NCBI RefSeq assembly: GCF_018398335.1
Contig: NZ_JAHBRX010000001.1
Span: forward strand, 806,001-870,000
Length of the DNA stretch: 64,000 nt
Reading direction: 5' to 3'
Source of the DNA: Chelatococcus sp. HY11
GTDB taxonomy: Bacteria; Pseudomonadota; Alphaproteobacteria; Rhizobiales; Beijerinckiaceae
Part shown: piece after piece, positions 56,700 to 64,000 of the stretch
Position numbering within the stretch: the stretch's first letter is position 1
How the letters are laid out: each line of letters starts with the position of its first letter
Made by a program: the position numbers and the translations under genes
The notes under the pieces: generated by a model
What the model saw: only the letters and a program-made list of their open reading frames with translations
Database searches by the model: none
What the model was told of the DNA's origin: nothing

Positions 56700-57236
56700 G
56701 AGACCCTCTCCCCCAAATCTCATTCAAACCTAGCATTTTTTGCGAAGCCCATAGGTTCCCCGCTCCGCATAAATAATGTGGCAAACAGTGCAACTTTCAG
56801 TCTATTAGACTAAAGTATAATTCTTTGCTTCAGGACGGTGAGATGCGCTCAAAATGAGAGGGGCTGCATGCCGGGGCGGGTTCAATCGTATTGTTTCCAT
56901 GCATTTTTTTCTTTTGCCACGTTCGAGCGGGGAAGAAGAGGTTGCACAAAAAATGTTGCGCGATGCGCATCACAATCAACCGGACGGCGTTTTTAGAGGG
57001 ATGCTGATCAGCCTGCGAACGATGAGGATCGTTCGCGCCGGAGCTGTTCGGCGAATGGCGCGCGCATCTCGCATCTCGACGACAAGAAAGCCGGCGGAGA
57101 TCCGCCGGCTTTGTTCAAGGTGGTCTGTGATCTTTTGAAAAGAGATATGCTCGTATATTAATATGATTTACTTAATCGGAATTGTATTGAAAATTGACAA
57201 ATTTATCATTTTGAATATTATATAAAATACTCTATC
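56700..57236. other. Intergenic region, 537 bp, with a terminator
   Basis: Only one feature stands out, the hairpin at 57087-57112. The rest is AT-rich at both ends (56740-56830 and 57125-57240) and contains a plus-strand frame at 56854-57138 that I do not believe: it runs through the terminator and has no known product. Confidence 0.5.
57082..57115 (-). terminator. Intrinsic terminator after the outer-membrane protein gene
   Basis: A perfect 12-bp stem AAAGCCGGCGGA / TCCGCCGGCTTT with a 2-base loop (57087-57112) is followed on the minus strand by CTTGTC. It lies 125 bp past the stop of the Omp25/31-like gene and could act in both directions. Confidence 0.65.
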
Positions 57237-58115
57237 TTAGAAGCCGCCGAATCTATAGTTTAGTCCAGCTCGGACGACGGCGAATTCCCTGTCATTTTTT
57301 TGCCGTGCTCCGTAGTAGTAAGGATATGCTACGGGGGTTGTGTAGTTGTACGCATACAGATAGTCGCCATCATTGTTCTTGTCGCTGCCGAGGTTGACAT
57401 AAAGGCCCTCGAGCTTGGCTGTCAGGCTGTCGGTGAAGGCGTATTCAAGTCCACCGCCGACAACCCATCCGCCCGAGTTGCTGTTGCCACGTCGTCCACC
57501 ATAATACCAGGGATAGCCGGAGGCCGCTGCTTCGCCGCCATAGTAGCCGTAATAGCCGTTGTTATTATTGTTGTCGCCGCCGCCGTAGGCGAAGCCGCCG
57601 GTTGCGTAGACAAGAACGCGGTCGAAGGCTACGCCGAGCCTTGCACGTACCGTCCCAAACCATTCGACGGCGTTATTGCGACCATTCTGACCGTAGGCGT
57701 AAGGCCAGCCACTGTTGCTCTGGGCATAGTAATAGGCGGAATAAGAATAGGCCCAGTCATTGTTATTGCGAGACGATCCAAGGTCCGCATATTGAATATC
57801 GGCTTCGACACCCGCAACAAATTGTCCGAATTGATAGTTGTAGCCGACCTGGCCGCCGCCTACGAAGCCACCATTCGATGAGTCGTTGCCATAAAATACG
57901 CCCGTATAGGGATCGAAGCGGTCATTGCTGTCATTGGTGCTGCTGCCATAGCCGGCGTTGACGCCAGCATAGAAGCCTGTCCACGTGAATAGCGGGATGA
58001 CGACGACTGGGGCGACCGGAACGACGGTTCTGCTGGGCAAATCCGCTGCCAGCGCCGAAGCGCCTCCGGCGGCAACAACGGCAAGCGCGACGCAAGATGA
58101 CTTGAACATCCTCAT
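57237..58115 (-). CDS. Outer-membrane beta-barrel protein, Omp25/Omp31 type
   Basis: This is an exported eight-stranded barrel protein of 292 residues. The signal peptide (MRMFKSSCVALAVVAAGG) is cut after ALA-A, giving ADLPSRTV. The mature start is followed by FTWTGFYAGVNAGYGSS, the hallmark of Omp25/Omp31 proteins of Rhizobiales, and the C-terminus is the required aromatic RAGLNYRFGGF. Loop regions are unusually rich in Asn, Tyr and Gly (DNNNNNGYYGYYGG). The ATG at 58115 has a GGAGGG site eight bases upstream; a second ATG follows at 58109. It is monocistronic with a terminator downstream. Confidence 0.85.
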   Translation of the reverse strand: MRMFKSSCVALAVVAAGGASALAADLPSRTVVPVAPVVVIPLFTWTGFYAGVNAGYGSSTNDSNDRFDPYTGVFYGNDSSNGGFVGGGQVGYNYQFGQFVAGVEADIQYADLGSSRNNNDWAYSYSAYYYAQSNSGWPYAYGQNGRNNAVEWFGTVRARLGVAFDRVLVYATGGFAYGGGDNNNNNGYYGYYGGEAAASGYPWYYGGRRGNSNSGGWVVGGGLEYAFTDSLTAKLEGLYVNLGSDKNNDGDYLYAYNYTTPVAYPYYYGARQKNDREFAVVRAGLNYRFGGF

Positions 58116-58387
58116 GTGGAAATCCCTCCAATGGTCGAGGCTTGGCAAAAACCTAGCAGCGAATCCCGGCCATTGGGAGGGGTGTAGAGGACTTATCCAT
58201 GCTTTCGTTCAGTATGTTGCTTTTTTGTTGTTTAGTAGATTTTATGGTTATTTATAAATCGTAATGTTTATCGTGATTTTTGATGTATATTTTCTTATAT
58301 AGATCGAAATGTTCGTAATTTTATTTGATGATATAAGTATTTCTGTCGGTCACGGCGTTTGCCGTGACCTTTTCTTGCCGCTCCGCG

Positions 58388-58564
58388 TCAACGCGCGGCG
58401 GATGGAGCCCTCGGCGCTGCTCCCTGCATTGATGGAGGAGGTGGAATCACCGTTGTGTCCTCAAGAACGCCCGGGGGACGTTTCTTGGAGCAGCCTGTAA
58501 GCGGCACGAGGCCAACGATGGCGCCAATAACAAAGACAGCGAGGAGCGGTTTGACAGGTTTCAT
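58388..58564 (-). CDS. Small lipoprotein, 58 residues
   Basis: The protein starts MKPVKPLLAVFVIGAIVGLV and has a lipobox LTGC, so Cys25 becomes the lipidated N-terminus of a 34-residue mature peptide (SKKRPPG through a Pro/Ala-rich end). An AAAGGA site precedes the ATG. Such short entericidin-like or LptM-like lipoproteins are easily missed. Residue +2 is Ser, which in other bacteria favours the outer membrane. The 272-bp gap from the Omp gene is AT-rich and carries no other gene. Confidence 0.65.
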   Translation of the reverse strand: MKPVKPLLAVFVIGAIVGLVPLTGCSKKRPPGVLEDTTVIPPPPSMQGAAPRAPSAAR

Positions 58565-58963
58565 GCGCAGTCCTTTCGGGTCCGAAACGCAGGGGCGAAC
58601 AGTCAATTCCCTGTGTAGCTTCCCTGCCGTCCCAGGCCAAGGCAGCTCTGATCTCGCCCAGGCTCCGGCGGCGCGGGCGCGGAGCAGCCGTGTGACTGCG
58701 ACGGTTCGGCAGGGACGGCTGGCGCCAAGGCGCGGCGAATCGCCCTACGGCCGCTGCGAGCGCCCACCGTAGACAATAGATATAGCAGCGCGATTGCGCC
58801 CGAGGCGTGCCCCCGATAATACACGCTCACATCGGGACGACAGGATTGTCGCCCGAGCGGGCCGACGGTGGGGCGCCGGGAAGGTCCGCATTGGCGGGAA
58901 GGCGTTTTCGCGGCGGCGTGCCGTGGTTCCGCCACGCATGATACGGCGAGATACAGGAAGCGG

Positions 58964-60694
58964 ATGGCTGCCCTGAACGGTACGGATAGCAAGGCGCTCG
59001 ATCGGGGCGCGATGATAGGCGGTCCCCTTGCTGGGGGCCGCTTCCTGGACGTTGTCGGGAGCCGCCATTGGATCGCGGTCACCATCCTGCTGCTGATTGC
59101 TCTGGCGGCTTTCCTGCCGGGATTTTCATCCCTGCAGCCCATGGATCGTGACGAGCCACGCTTTGCCCAGGCGACGAAGCAGATGTTGGAGAGCGGTGAC
59201 TTCATCGATATCCGCTTCCAGGACGAGGCCCGCCACAAGAAGCCGGTCGGCATCTACTGGCTGCAGGGCGCGGTGGTCGCCTCGGCAGAGGCGCTCGGCG
59301 TGCCGCAGGCGCGAACCACGATCGCACTCTACCGTATTCCCTCGCTGGTCGGTGCCCTCGCGACTGTCCTATTGACCTATTGGGTGAGCCTGGCGCTGGG
59401 TCTCGCCCGCCGTGAGGCTTTCCTCGCGGGCGCCTTCATGGCGTGCTCGGTCCTTCTCGGCGTCGAGGCGCGCTTCGCCAAGACCGATGCGGTGCTCACG
59501 GCCTGCTCGGTTGCTGTCATGGGCGGGCTGGCATTGGCTTTCCTGCGGCCGCAGCAGCGCTTTTCCCTGCTCGGGACCATTGCCTTCTGGGGGACGGTGG
59601 CGCTCGCAATCCTCGTGAAGGGGCCGATCACGCCGATGATCGCGGGCCTCGCCACCGTCATCCTCTGCATCCACCAGCGCTCCGGCCGGTGGCTCATGGC
59701 GCTGCGGCCCGGTCTCGGCGTGCTGCTGGTCGCCTTGGTCGTGGCCCCCTGGTTCATAGCCATCTCGGTCAAGAGCGGTGGCACCTTTTTCAGCGAGGCC
59801 ATCGGCAATGACATGCTGGGCAAAGTGGCAAGCGGACAGGAGAAGCACGGAGCCCCCCCAGGCTTCTATCTCCTGGCGTTCTTCGGCACGTTCTGGCCGG
59901 CAGCGGTGCTGACAGCCATTGCCGTCCCCTTTGTCTGGCGCAGTCGCCGCGAGCCGTGGGTGGTCTTCTGCCTCGCGTGGATCCTGCCGTCCTGGCTCGT
60001 TTTCGAGGCAGTGCCGACAAAGCTGCCGCATTATGTCCTGCCGCTCTATGCGGCCATCGCGGCGCTCACGGTCCGCGCCATTTTCGCGGGTGCGGTTGGC
60101 CCGCATCGGCCGCTGGCAAAAAGCGCCACCGTCCTCATCCCGCTCATTCCGCTCGGGCTCGGACTCGGGCTCAGCTATTTCGGCCTGACATATGATGGCG
60201 TTCTGCCCTATGCGGCTATCCCCGGATTCGTGCTGACGGTGGCGGTTGCTACTGTCGCCTGGCTGCTATTTTTGCGGGGCAAGGTCGTCGGAAGCGCTCT
60301 CGTCTCGCTTGTCGCCGCGCTTGCCTTCTCCGTCTCCGTTTTCGGCCTCGCACAGCCGCTCCTGCGTGCCTTGAAGCTGTCGCCGCGCCTGGCGGAAGCT
60401 GTTGCCGCTGTCGGCTGCGAGAAGCCGGCGGTGGTCACGGCAGGCTATCGCGAGCCGAGCCTCGTGTTCCTCGTGGGCACGGATCTCGCGATGGCGGACG
60501 GCGTGAGCGCCGCGCATTTCATGAACGCGCCGGGATGCCGGGTGGCGTTGATCGAGGCGCGTGAGCGCGATGGCTTCACGCAGGCGAGCGCCGCGTTGGG
60601 ACTTTCTCCCACGCTCGTCACAAGCGTGCCAGGATTCAACATCAATGGGGGACGGCGCCTTGTTGTCGACGTCTACGCGGTCGGGCGGGATTGA
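58964..60694 (+). CDS. GT39/ArnT-like membrane glycosyltransferase
   Basis: This is a polytopic glycosyltransferase using a polyprenyl-phosphate sugar donor; it is of the PMT/ArnT type. From the ATG at 58964 (AGGAAG nine bases before) it has 576 residues with about twelve spans. The first periplasmic loop has the acidic donor site SLQPMDRDEPRFAQATKQML with a DE pair, followed by RFQDEARHKKPVGIYWLQ, as in ArnT and RgtA-type enzymes. The C-terminal 120 residues are soluble. Together with the next two genes it suggests lipid A or LPS core modification with an amino or acidic sugar. Confidence 0.85.
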   Translation: MAALNGTDSKALDRGAMIGGPLAGGRFLDVVGSRHWIAVTILLLIALAAFLPGFSSLQPMDRDEPRFAQATKQMLESGDFIDIRFQDEARHKKPVGIYWLQGAVVASAEALGVPQARTTIALYRIPSLVGALATVLLTYWVSLALGLARREAFLAGAFMACSVLLGVEARFAKTDAVLTACSVAVMGGLALAFLRPQQRFSLLGTIAFWGTVALAILVKGPITPMIAGLATVILCIHQRSGRWLMALRPGLGVLLVALVVAPWFIAISVKSGGTFFSEAIGNDMLGKVASGQEKHGAPPGFYLLAFFGTFWPAAVLTAIAVPFVWRSRREPWVVFCLAWILPSWLVFEAVPTKLPHYVLPLYAAIAALTVRAIFAGAVGPHRPLAKSATVLIPLIPLGLGLGLSYFGLTYDGVLPYAAIPGFVLTVAVATVAWLLFLRGKVVGSALVSLVAALAFSVSVFGLAQPLLRALKLSPRLAEAVAAVGCEKPAVVTAGYREPSLVFLVGTDLAMADGVSAAHFMNAPGCRVALIEARERDGFTQASAALGLSPTLVTSVPGFNINGGRRLVVDVYAVGRD

Positions 60695-60758
60695 CCCGGC
60701 GCGCGCGGGCGCGCATCCATCCGGGCGCACTCCTTCGTTTCGCTCCAAAGGGTTCTGA

Positions 60759-61529
60759 ATGTCTGAAACTTCCAGCGTCGCCGGCGAACGACAAGCGACC
60801 GCGTTGGCGCCGCTTCTGAGCGTCGTCGTGCCCGTACGCAACGAAGCAGGCAATATCGCCCCTCTCGTCGCGGAGATCGAAAAAGCCTGCGGCCCCCTTG
60901 GCGCCTACGAGATCATCTACGTCGACGATGGGTCGACGGATGGCACGGCGGCCGAGCTCGCCGCGCTCGCGGCGGGCCGGCCCTATCTTCGGCGGCTTCG
61001 CCATGCCGCGAGTTGCGGCCAGAGCGCCGCTGTCCGCACGGGCGTGCGGGCCGCCGCTGCGCCAATCGTGGTGACGCTCGATGGCGACGGGCAGAACAAC
61101 CCGGCCTTCATTCCGCAGATGCTGGCCACGCTTCAGGCCGGCGGCATGAAGGCGGGCATGGTGCAGGGCCAGCGCGTCGGCCGAAAGGACACCGGCTTCA
61201 AGAAATTCCAGTCACGTGTCGCCAATGCGGTGCGGGGGCGCGTGCTGCGCGATGGCACCCGTGATACGGGCTGTGGTCTGAAGCTGTTCCGACGGGATGT
61301 CTATCTGTCGTTGCCCTATTTCGATGCTCTCCATCGCTTCATGCCCGCGCTTGTTCGTCGCGACGGCCATGAGGTCCTGCTTGTTGACGTCGTCGACAGG
61401 CCGCGCTTCGCGGGGGTCTCCAACTACGGGTTTTTCGATCGCCTCTGGGTGGGAATCGTCGATCTCATGGGGGTCCGCTGGCTGATCGTGCGGCGCAAGC
61501 GCGTACCGGTGGTCGAGGAAGCCGAATAA
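60759..61529 (+). CDS. GT2 polyprenyl-phosphate sugar synthase
   Basis: This is a family-2 glycosyltransferase of the DPM1/ArnC type, 256 residues, making the polyprenyl-phosphate sugar used by the GT39 enzyme. The nucleotide-sugar site is VVVPVRNEAGNI and YVDDGSTDGT; the metal DxD is in TLDGDGQNNP. RDTGCGLKLFRRDV is diagnostic for this branch. A single membrane span near the C-terminus (LWVGIVDLMGVRWLIVRRKR) anchors it. Rhizobial RgtE makes dodecaprenyl-phosphate galacturonate and is one possible identity. The stop overlaps the next start by one base. Confidence 0.85.
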   Translation: MSETSSVAGERQATALAPLLSVVVPVRNEAGNIAPLVAEIEKACGPLGAYEIIYVDDGSTDGTAAELAALAAGRPYLRRLRHAASCGQSAAVRTGVRAAAAPIVVTLDGDGQNNPAFIPQMLATLQAGGMKAGMVQGQRVGRKDTGFKKFQSRVANAVRGRVLRDGTRDTGCGLKLFRRDVYLSLPYFDALHRFMPALVRRDGHEVLLVDVVDRPRFAGVSNYGFFDRLWVGIVDLMGVRWLIVRRKRVPVVEEAE

Positions 61530-61873
61530 TGCTGATTTCCCTGTCTCAGGCCGTCGGTGGCTATCTCTATGAGGTGTTCATCGAGAAGCTGGACTTCTGG
61601 CTGGTGCTCGGCCTTTTCGGCCAGATGCTGTTTGGCGCGCGCTTTATCGTCCAATGGCTGGTCAGCGAGAAGGAAGGGCGCAGCGTCATTCCCGTCGCGT
61701 TCTGGTTCTTCTCAATCGGCGGGGGGCTCATCACGCTGGCCTATGGCCTGCATCAGCGCGAGCCCGTGATTATCCTCGGGCAGGCGTTGAGCATCTTCAT
61801 CTATGTGCGCAACCTCATGCTGATCAGCCGCGCCAAGGTACGCGGCAAAAGCAAAGGGGACGCTCCGCAATAG
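61529..61873 (+). CDS. LpxB N-terminal-like small membrane protein
   Basis: The protein has 114 residues and three spans. It matches the lipid-A-disaccharide synthase N-terminal domain family (PF07578) by pattern: GQMLFGARFIVQWLVSEKEGRS, FWFFSIGGGLITLAYG, then GQALSIFIYVRNLML. Stand-alone copies lie next to GT2/GT39 genes for polyprenyl-sugar pathways and probably handle or bind a lipid intermediate. The start is an ATG overlapping the GT2 stop (TAATG). Confidence 0.82.
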   Translation: MLISLSQAVGGYLYEVFIEKLDFWLVLGLFGQMLFGARFIVQWLVSEKEGRSVIPVAFWFFSIGGGLITLAYGLHQREPVIILGQALSIFIYVRNLMLISRAKVRGKSKGDAPQ

Positions 61874-61922
61874 CGCGCCTCAAGGCTTGAGGCGGACAGG
61901 GCCAGGCGTGGTCAGGGCGTGA

Positions 61923-63125
61923 TCAGGATTTGGCGCGGACGGCCGCGAACCGCTCCAACCCATCGTTGAGATCAGCCTTCAGGTCCTCGACGTCCTCGAG
62001 GCCAATATGCAGGCGTAGCGCTGGGCCGCCAGGCGTCCACCGCGTCGCCGTGCGCAGTGGCGCGCAGTCGAACGGAATGGCAAGGCTCTCGAAACCGCCC
62101 CACGAATAGCCCATGCCAAACAGCGCGAGCCCGTCGAGCAAGGCAGCGACCGCCTCGTCCGGCCCGGGTTTCAGCACGATCGAGAACAAACCCGATGCGC
62201 CGCGATAGTCGCGCGTGAAGAGCGCATGACCTGGATCTGTCGGGAGCGCAGGGTGCAGGACGCGCTGGACTTCCGGATGGCCCGCCAGCCAGCGTGCCAT
62301 CTCCAGCCCGGCCTGATGGTGCCTGGCCATGCGCAGCGGCAGCGTGCGCAAGCCACGCAGGACGAGAAACACATCGTCCGGCGCGACCGTGACGCCAAGA
62401 TCACCCCAGGTGCGCTTCAGCGCCGGCCAGGTCGCGGCATTGGCGGAGATCGATCCGGACATGACGTCGGAGTGGCCGCCGAGATATTTCGTGGCCGCCT
62501 GGATCGTTATATCGGCGCCATGCTCGTGCGCGGAATAGAACAGGGGCGTCGCCCAGGTGTTGTCCGTGAGAACGACCGCGCCATGCGCGTGGGCCACTGC
62601 CGCGATGGCGGGAAGGTCCTGCACCTCGAAGCTCTGCGAGCCGGGCGATTCGGTGAAGACCGCACGCGTGTTCGGCTTCAGCAACTGCGCGATGCCAGCG
62701 CCGAGAAGCGGATCGTAATAGGTCGTCTCCACACCGAATCGGCGCAGCACGCCGTCGCAGAAATTGCGGGTCGGACCGTAAACGCTGTCGGTCATCAGCA
62801 GGTGATCTCCCGCTTTCAGGCACGAGAGGAGGGCGGTGCTCACAGCCGCGAGCCCGGACGGGCAAAGGACGACCCCTGCACTTTCCTTGCCTTCGAGCGC
62901 CACCAGCGCTTCTTCGAGCGCGCCCATCGTTGGAGAGCCGCGGCGGCCGTAGCTGTAGCGGCCGGTATGGCCGAGGAGATCGGCCATGGTGGGGCTGAGA
63001 ACCGTCGATCCGTGCACGACGGGTGGGTTCACAAAACCAAAATTCTCGTCGGGATGACGCCCGGCCACCACCATCCGCGTGCCCTCACCCAAGCCTTCGA
63101 TATCGCTTGTTGTCAGCTTGCGCAT
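61923..63125 (-). CDS. metC: Cystathionine beta-lyase
   Basis: This PLP enzyme of the Cys/Met metabolism family releases homocysteine from cystathionine. The protein has 400 residues. The PLP lysine is K213 in ATKYLGGHSD, the aspartate pairs with the ring in VVLTDNTWATP, and SYGRRGSPT replaces the usual YSR(T/I)xNPT segment near 58. The His-rich N-terminus (GRHPDENFGFVNPPVVHGSTV) is typical of alphaproteobacterial MetC. A gamma-lyase or synthase activity cannot be excluded. It is convergent with the LpxB-N-like gene and divergent from aapJ. Confidence 0.88.
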   Translation of the reverse strand: MRKLTTSDIEGLGEGTRMVVAGRHPDENFGFVNPPVVHGSTVLSPTMADLLGHTGRYSYGRRGSPTMGALEEALVALEGKESAGVVLCPSGLAAVSTALLSCLKAGDHLLMTDSVYGPTRNFCDGVLRRFGVETTYYDPLLGAGIAQLLKPNTRAVFTESPGSQSFEVQDLPAIAAVAHAHGAVVLTDNTWATPLFYSAHEHGADITIQAATKYLGGHSDVMSGSISANAATWPALKRTWGDLGVTVAPDDVFLVLRGLRTLPLRMARHHQAGLEMARWLAGHPEVQRVLHPALPTDPGHALFTRDYRGASGLFSIVLKPGPDEAVAALLDGLALFGMGYSWGGFESLAIPFDCAPLRTATRWTPGGPALRLHIGLEDVEDLKADLNDGLERFAAVRAKS

Positions 63126-63378
63126 GTCGGCGCCTCCCGGATTTCTGCCAGTCGAGAAAAAGGTGTCGTGCTCACTGCACCGTGCACGGCATCTCCGTCA
63201 AGCCACACGAAAGCCCTATGATGCGGCTCTTGACCGCCGCCTTAATCTCGAATGTGATGCGATTATCGAGGTTTCGTGCTGACTGGATCGATCTGCAGGT
63301 GCCGGAGGAGCGGTACTGGCAGGCGCCAAGAAAGGTCCGTCGTCGGCGGGTAAGCGGAACCAGAGCGGGAGAACTGCA

Positions 63379-64000
63379 ATGAAGGCAAAATTCAAGGCGC
63401 TTGCGACGGCGCTGGGTATCGCAGCGCTCGGCGCCACCACTGCCATGTCCTCCGCCGCGGCCGCGACGCTGGATCAGGTCAAGCAGCGCGGCGTGCTGCA
63501 ATGCGGCTCGAACACCGGCCTTGCCGGTTTCGGTGTCCCGAACGACAAGGGTGAATGGACTGGCTTCGATGTCGATATGTGCCGCGCCATCGCGGCCGCG
63601 ATCTTCGATGATCCGACCAAGGTGAAATTCGTACCTCTGTCGGCGAAGGATCGCTTTACGGCGCTTCAGTCGGGTGAAGTGGACGTCTTGATCCGCAACA
63701 CCACCTGGACCATGTCGCGCGATACATCGCTCGGCTTGAATTTTACGTCCATCAACTATTACGACGGCCAGGGCTTCATGGTCCGCAAGGGCTTGGGCGT
63801 GAAATCCGCGCTCGAACTCAATGGCGCTTCGGTCTGCGTGCAGCAGGGGACGACCACCGAACTGAACCTCGCGGATTTCTTCCGCTCCCATAACATCAAA
63901 TACGAGGTGGTGGCCTTCGCCTCGTCCTCGGAAGCCGTGAAGGCCTACGACTCCGGCCGTTGCGACGCCTTCACCACCGATGCGTCGGCCCTCTATGCTG
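63379..64000 (+). CDS. aapJ: General L-amino acid ABC transporter receptor, 3' end cut by window edge
   Basis: This is a periplasmic amino-acid binding protein; 207 codons are visible. A Sec signal peptide (starting MKAKFKALATALGIAALG, cleaved near AAA-ATLDQV) precedes the family start QVKQRGVLQCGSNTGLAGFGV. PNDKGEWTGFDVDMCRAIAA, then LSAKDRFTALQSGEVDVLIRNTTWTMSRD, are strong AapJ marks, close to rhizobial AapJ. A GGGAGAA site precedes the ATG. The permease and ATPase genes (aapQMP) would be expected beyond the window. Confidence 0.9.
   Translation, partial: MKAKFKALATALGIAALGATTAMSSAAAATLDQVKQRGVLQCGSNTGLAGFGVPNDKGEWTGFDVDMCRAIAAAIFDDPTKVKFVPLSAKDRFTALQSGEVDVLIRNTTWTMSRDTSLGLNFTSINYYDGQGFMVRKGLGVKSALELNGASVCVQQGTTTELNLADFFRSHNIKYEVVAFASSSEAVKAYDSGRCDAFTTDASALYA

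Noticed and set aside
56316-56813. 165-codon plus-strand frame
   Set aside because: It is antisense to the small minus-strand gene, lacks a ribosome site and has no known product.
63126-63378. SAM riboswitch or other leader upstream of metC
   Set aside because: I looked for paired stems and conserved SAM-II-type sequence and found none.

Overview
The window is high-GC, densely packed chromosomal DNA from an alphaproteobacterium, most likely of the order Hyphomicrobiales (Rhizobiales). The evidence is an ExoR-type Sel1-repeat regulator, a PopZ (DUF2497) gene next to valS, an imuA-imuB-dnaE2 cassette behind a GTTC-N7-GTTC SOS box, an Omp25/Omp31-type barrel protein and an AapJ-type amino-acid binding protein. 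I cannot assign a genus. I see no insertion sequence, prophage or CRISPR array. Two tRNA genes (Asn, Cys) are present.

1-14 kb is core housekeeping. On the minus strand, reading right to left, lie rpsF-rpsR-DUF2232-rplI, a terminator, cfa, dnaB, alr and radA (radA cut by the window edge). On the plus strand is the tightly overlapped pdxJ-acpS-lepB-rnc-era operon, closed by a 144-bp nested palindromic repeat. A GNAT acetyltransferase and a sulfurtransferase follow on the minus strand.

15-26 kb holds a complete glycerol-3-phosphate importer (ugpB, a terminator-like hairpin, ugpA-ugpE-ugpC), then a 214/210-bp tandem repeat, then the SOS mutagenesis cassette, in which imuA and imuB overlap by 191 bp. 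26-42 kb holds the tRNAs, a PIMT-like protein, a TolC-type channel, popZ, valS, exoR, a ceramidase-like membrane protein, xthA, an Old Yellow Enzyme, two small secreted Pro/Tyr/Gly-rich proteins sharing a Cys-pair tail, and an M3 oligopeptidase.

43-56 kb is the accessory part of greatest interest: a catabolic island of ten consecutive plus-strand genes. It encodes a DapA-family lyase, an enolase-superfamily dehydratase, a complete sugar-type ABC importer interrupted by an aspartoacylase-like metallohydrolase, an NAD-dependent epimerase/dehydrogenase, a single-chain fusion of an IclR regulator with an SMP-30/gluconolactonase, an SDR dehydrogenase and an FAD-linked 2-hydroxyacid dehydrogenase. 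Together these make an oxidative sugar-acid pathway (import, oxidation to lactone, lactone opening, dehydration, cleavage). The substrate is unknown, and the regulator may carry its own lactonase. A 17-bp imperfect palindrome lies just upstream of the first gene.

56-64 kb contains small hypothetical genes, an outer-membrane barrel protein, a short lipoprotein, a three-gene polyprenyl-phosphate-sugar module (GT39, GT2, LpxB-N-like), metC and the start of a general amino-acid binding protein gene.
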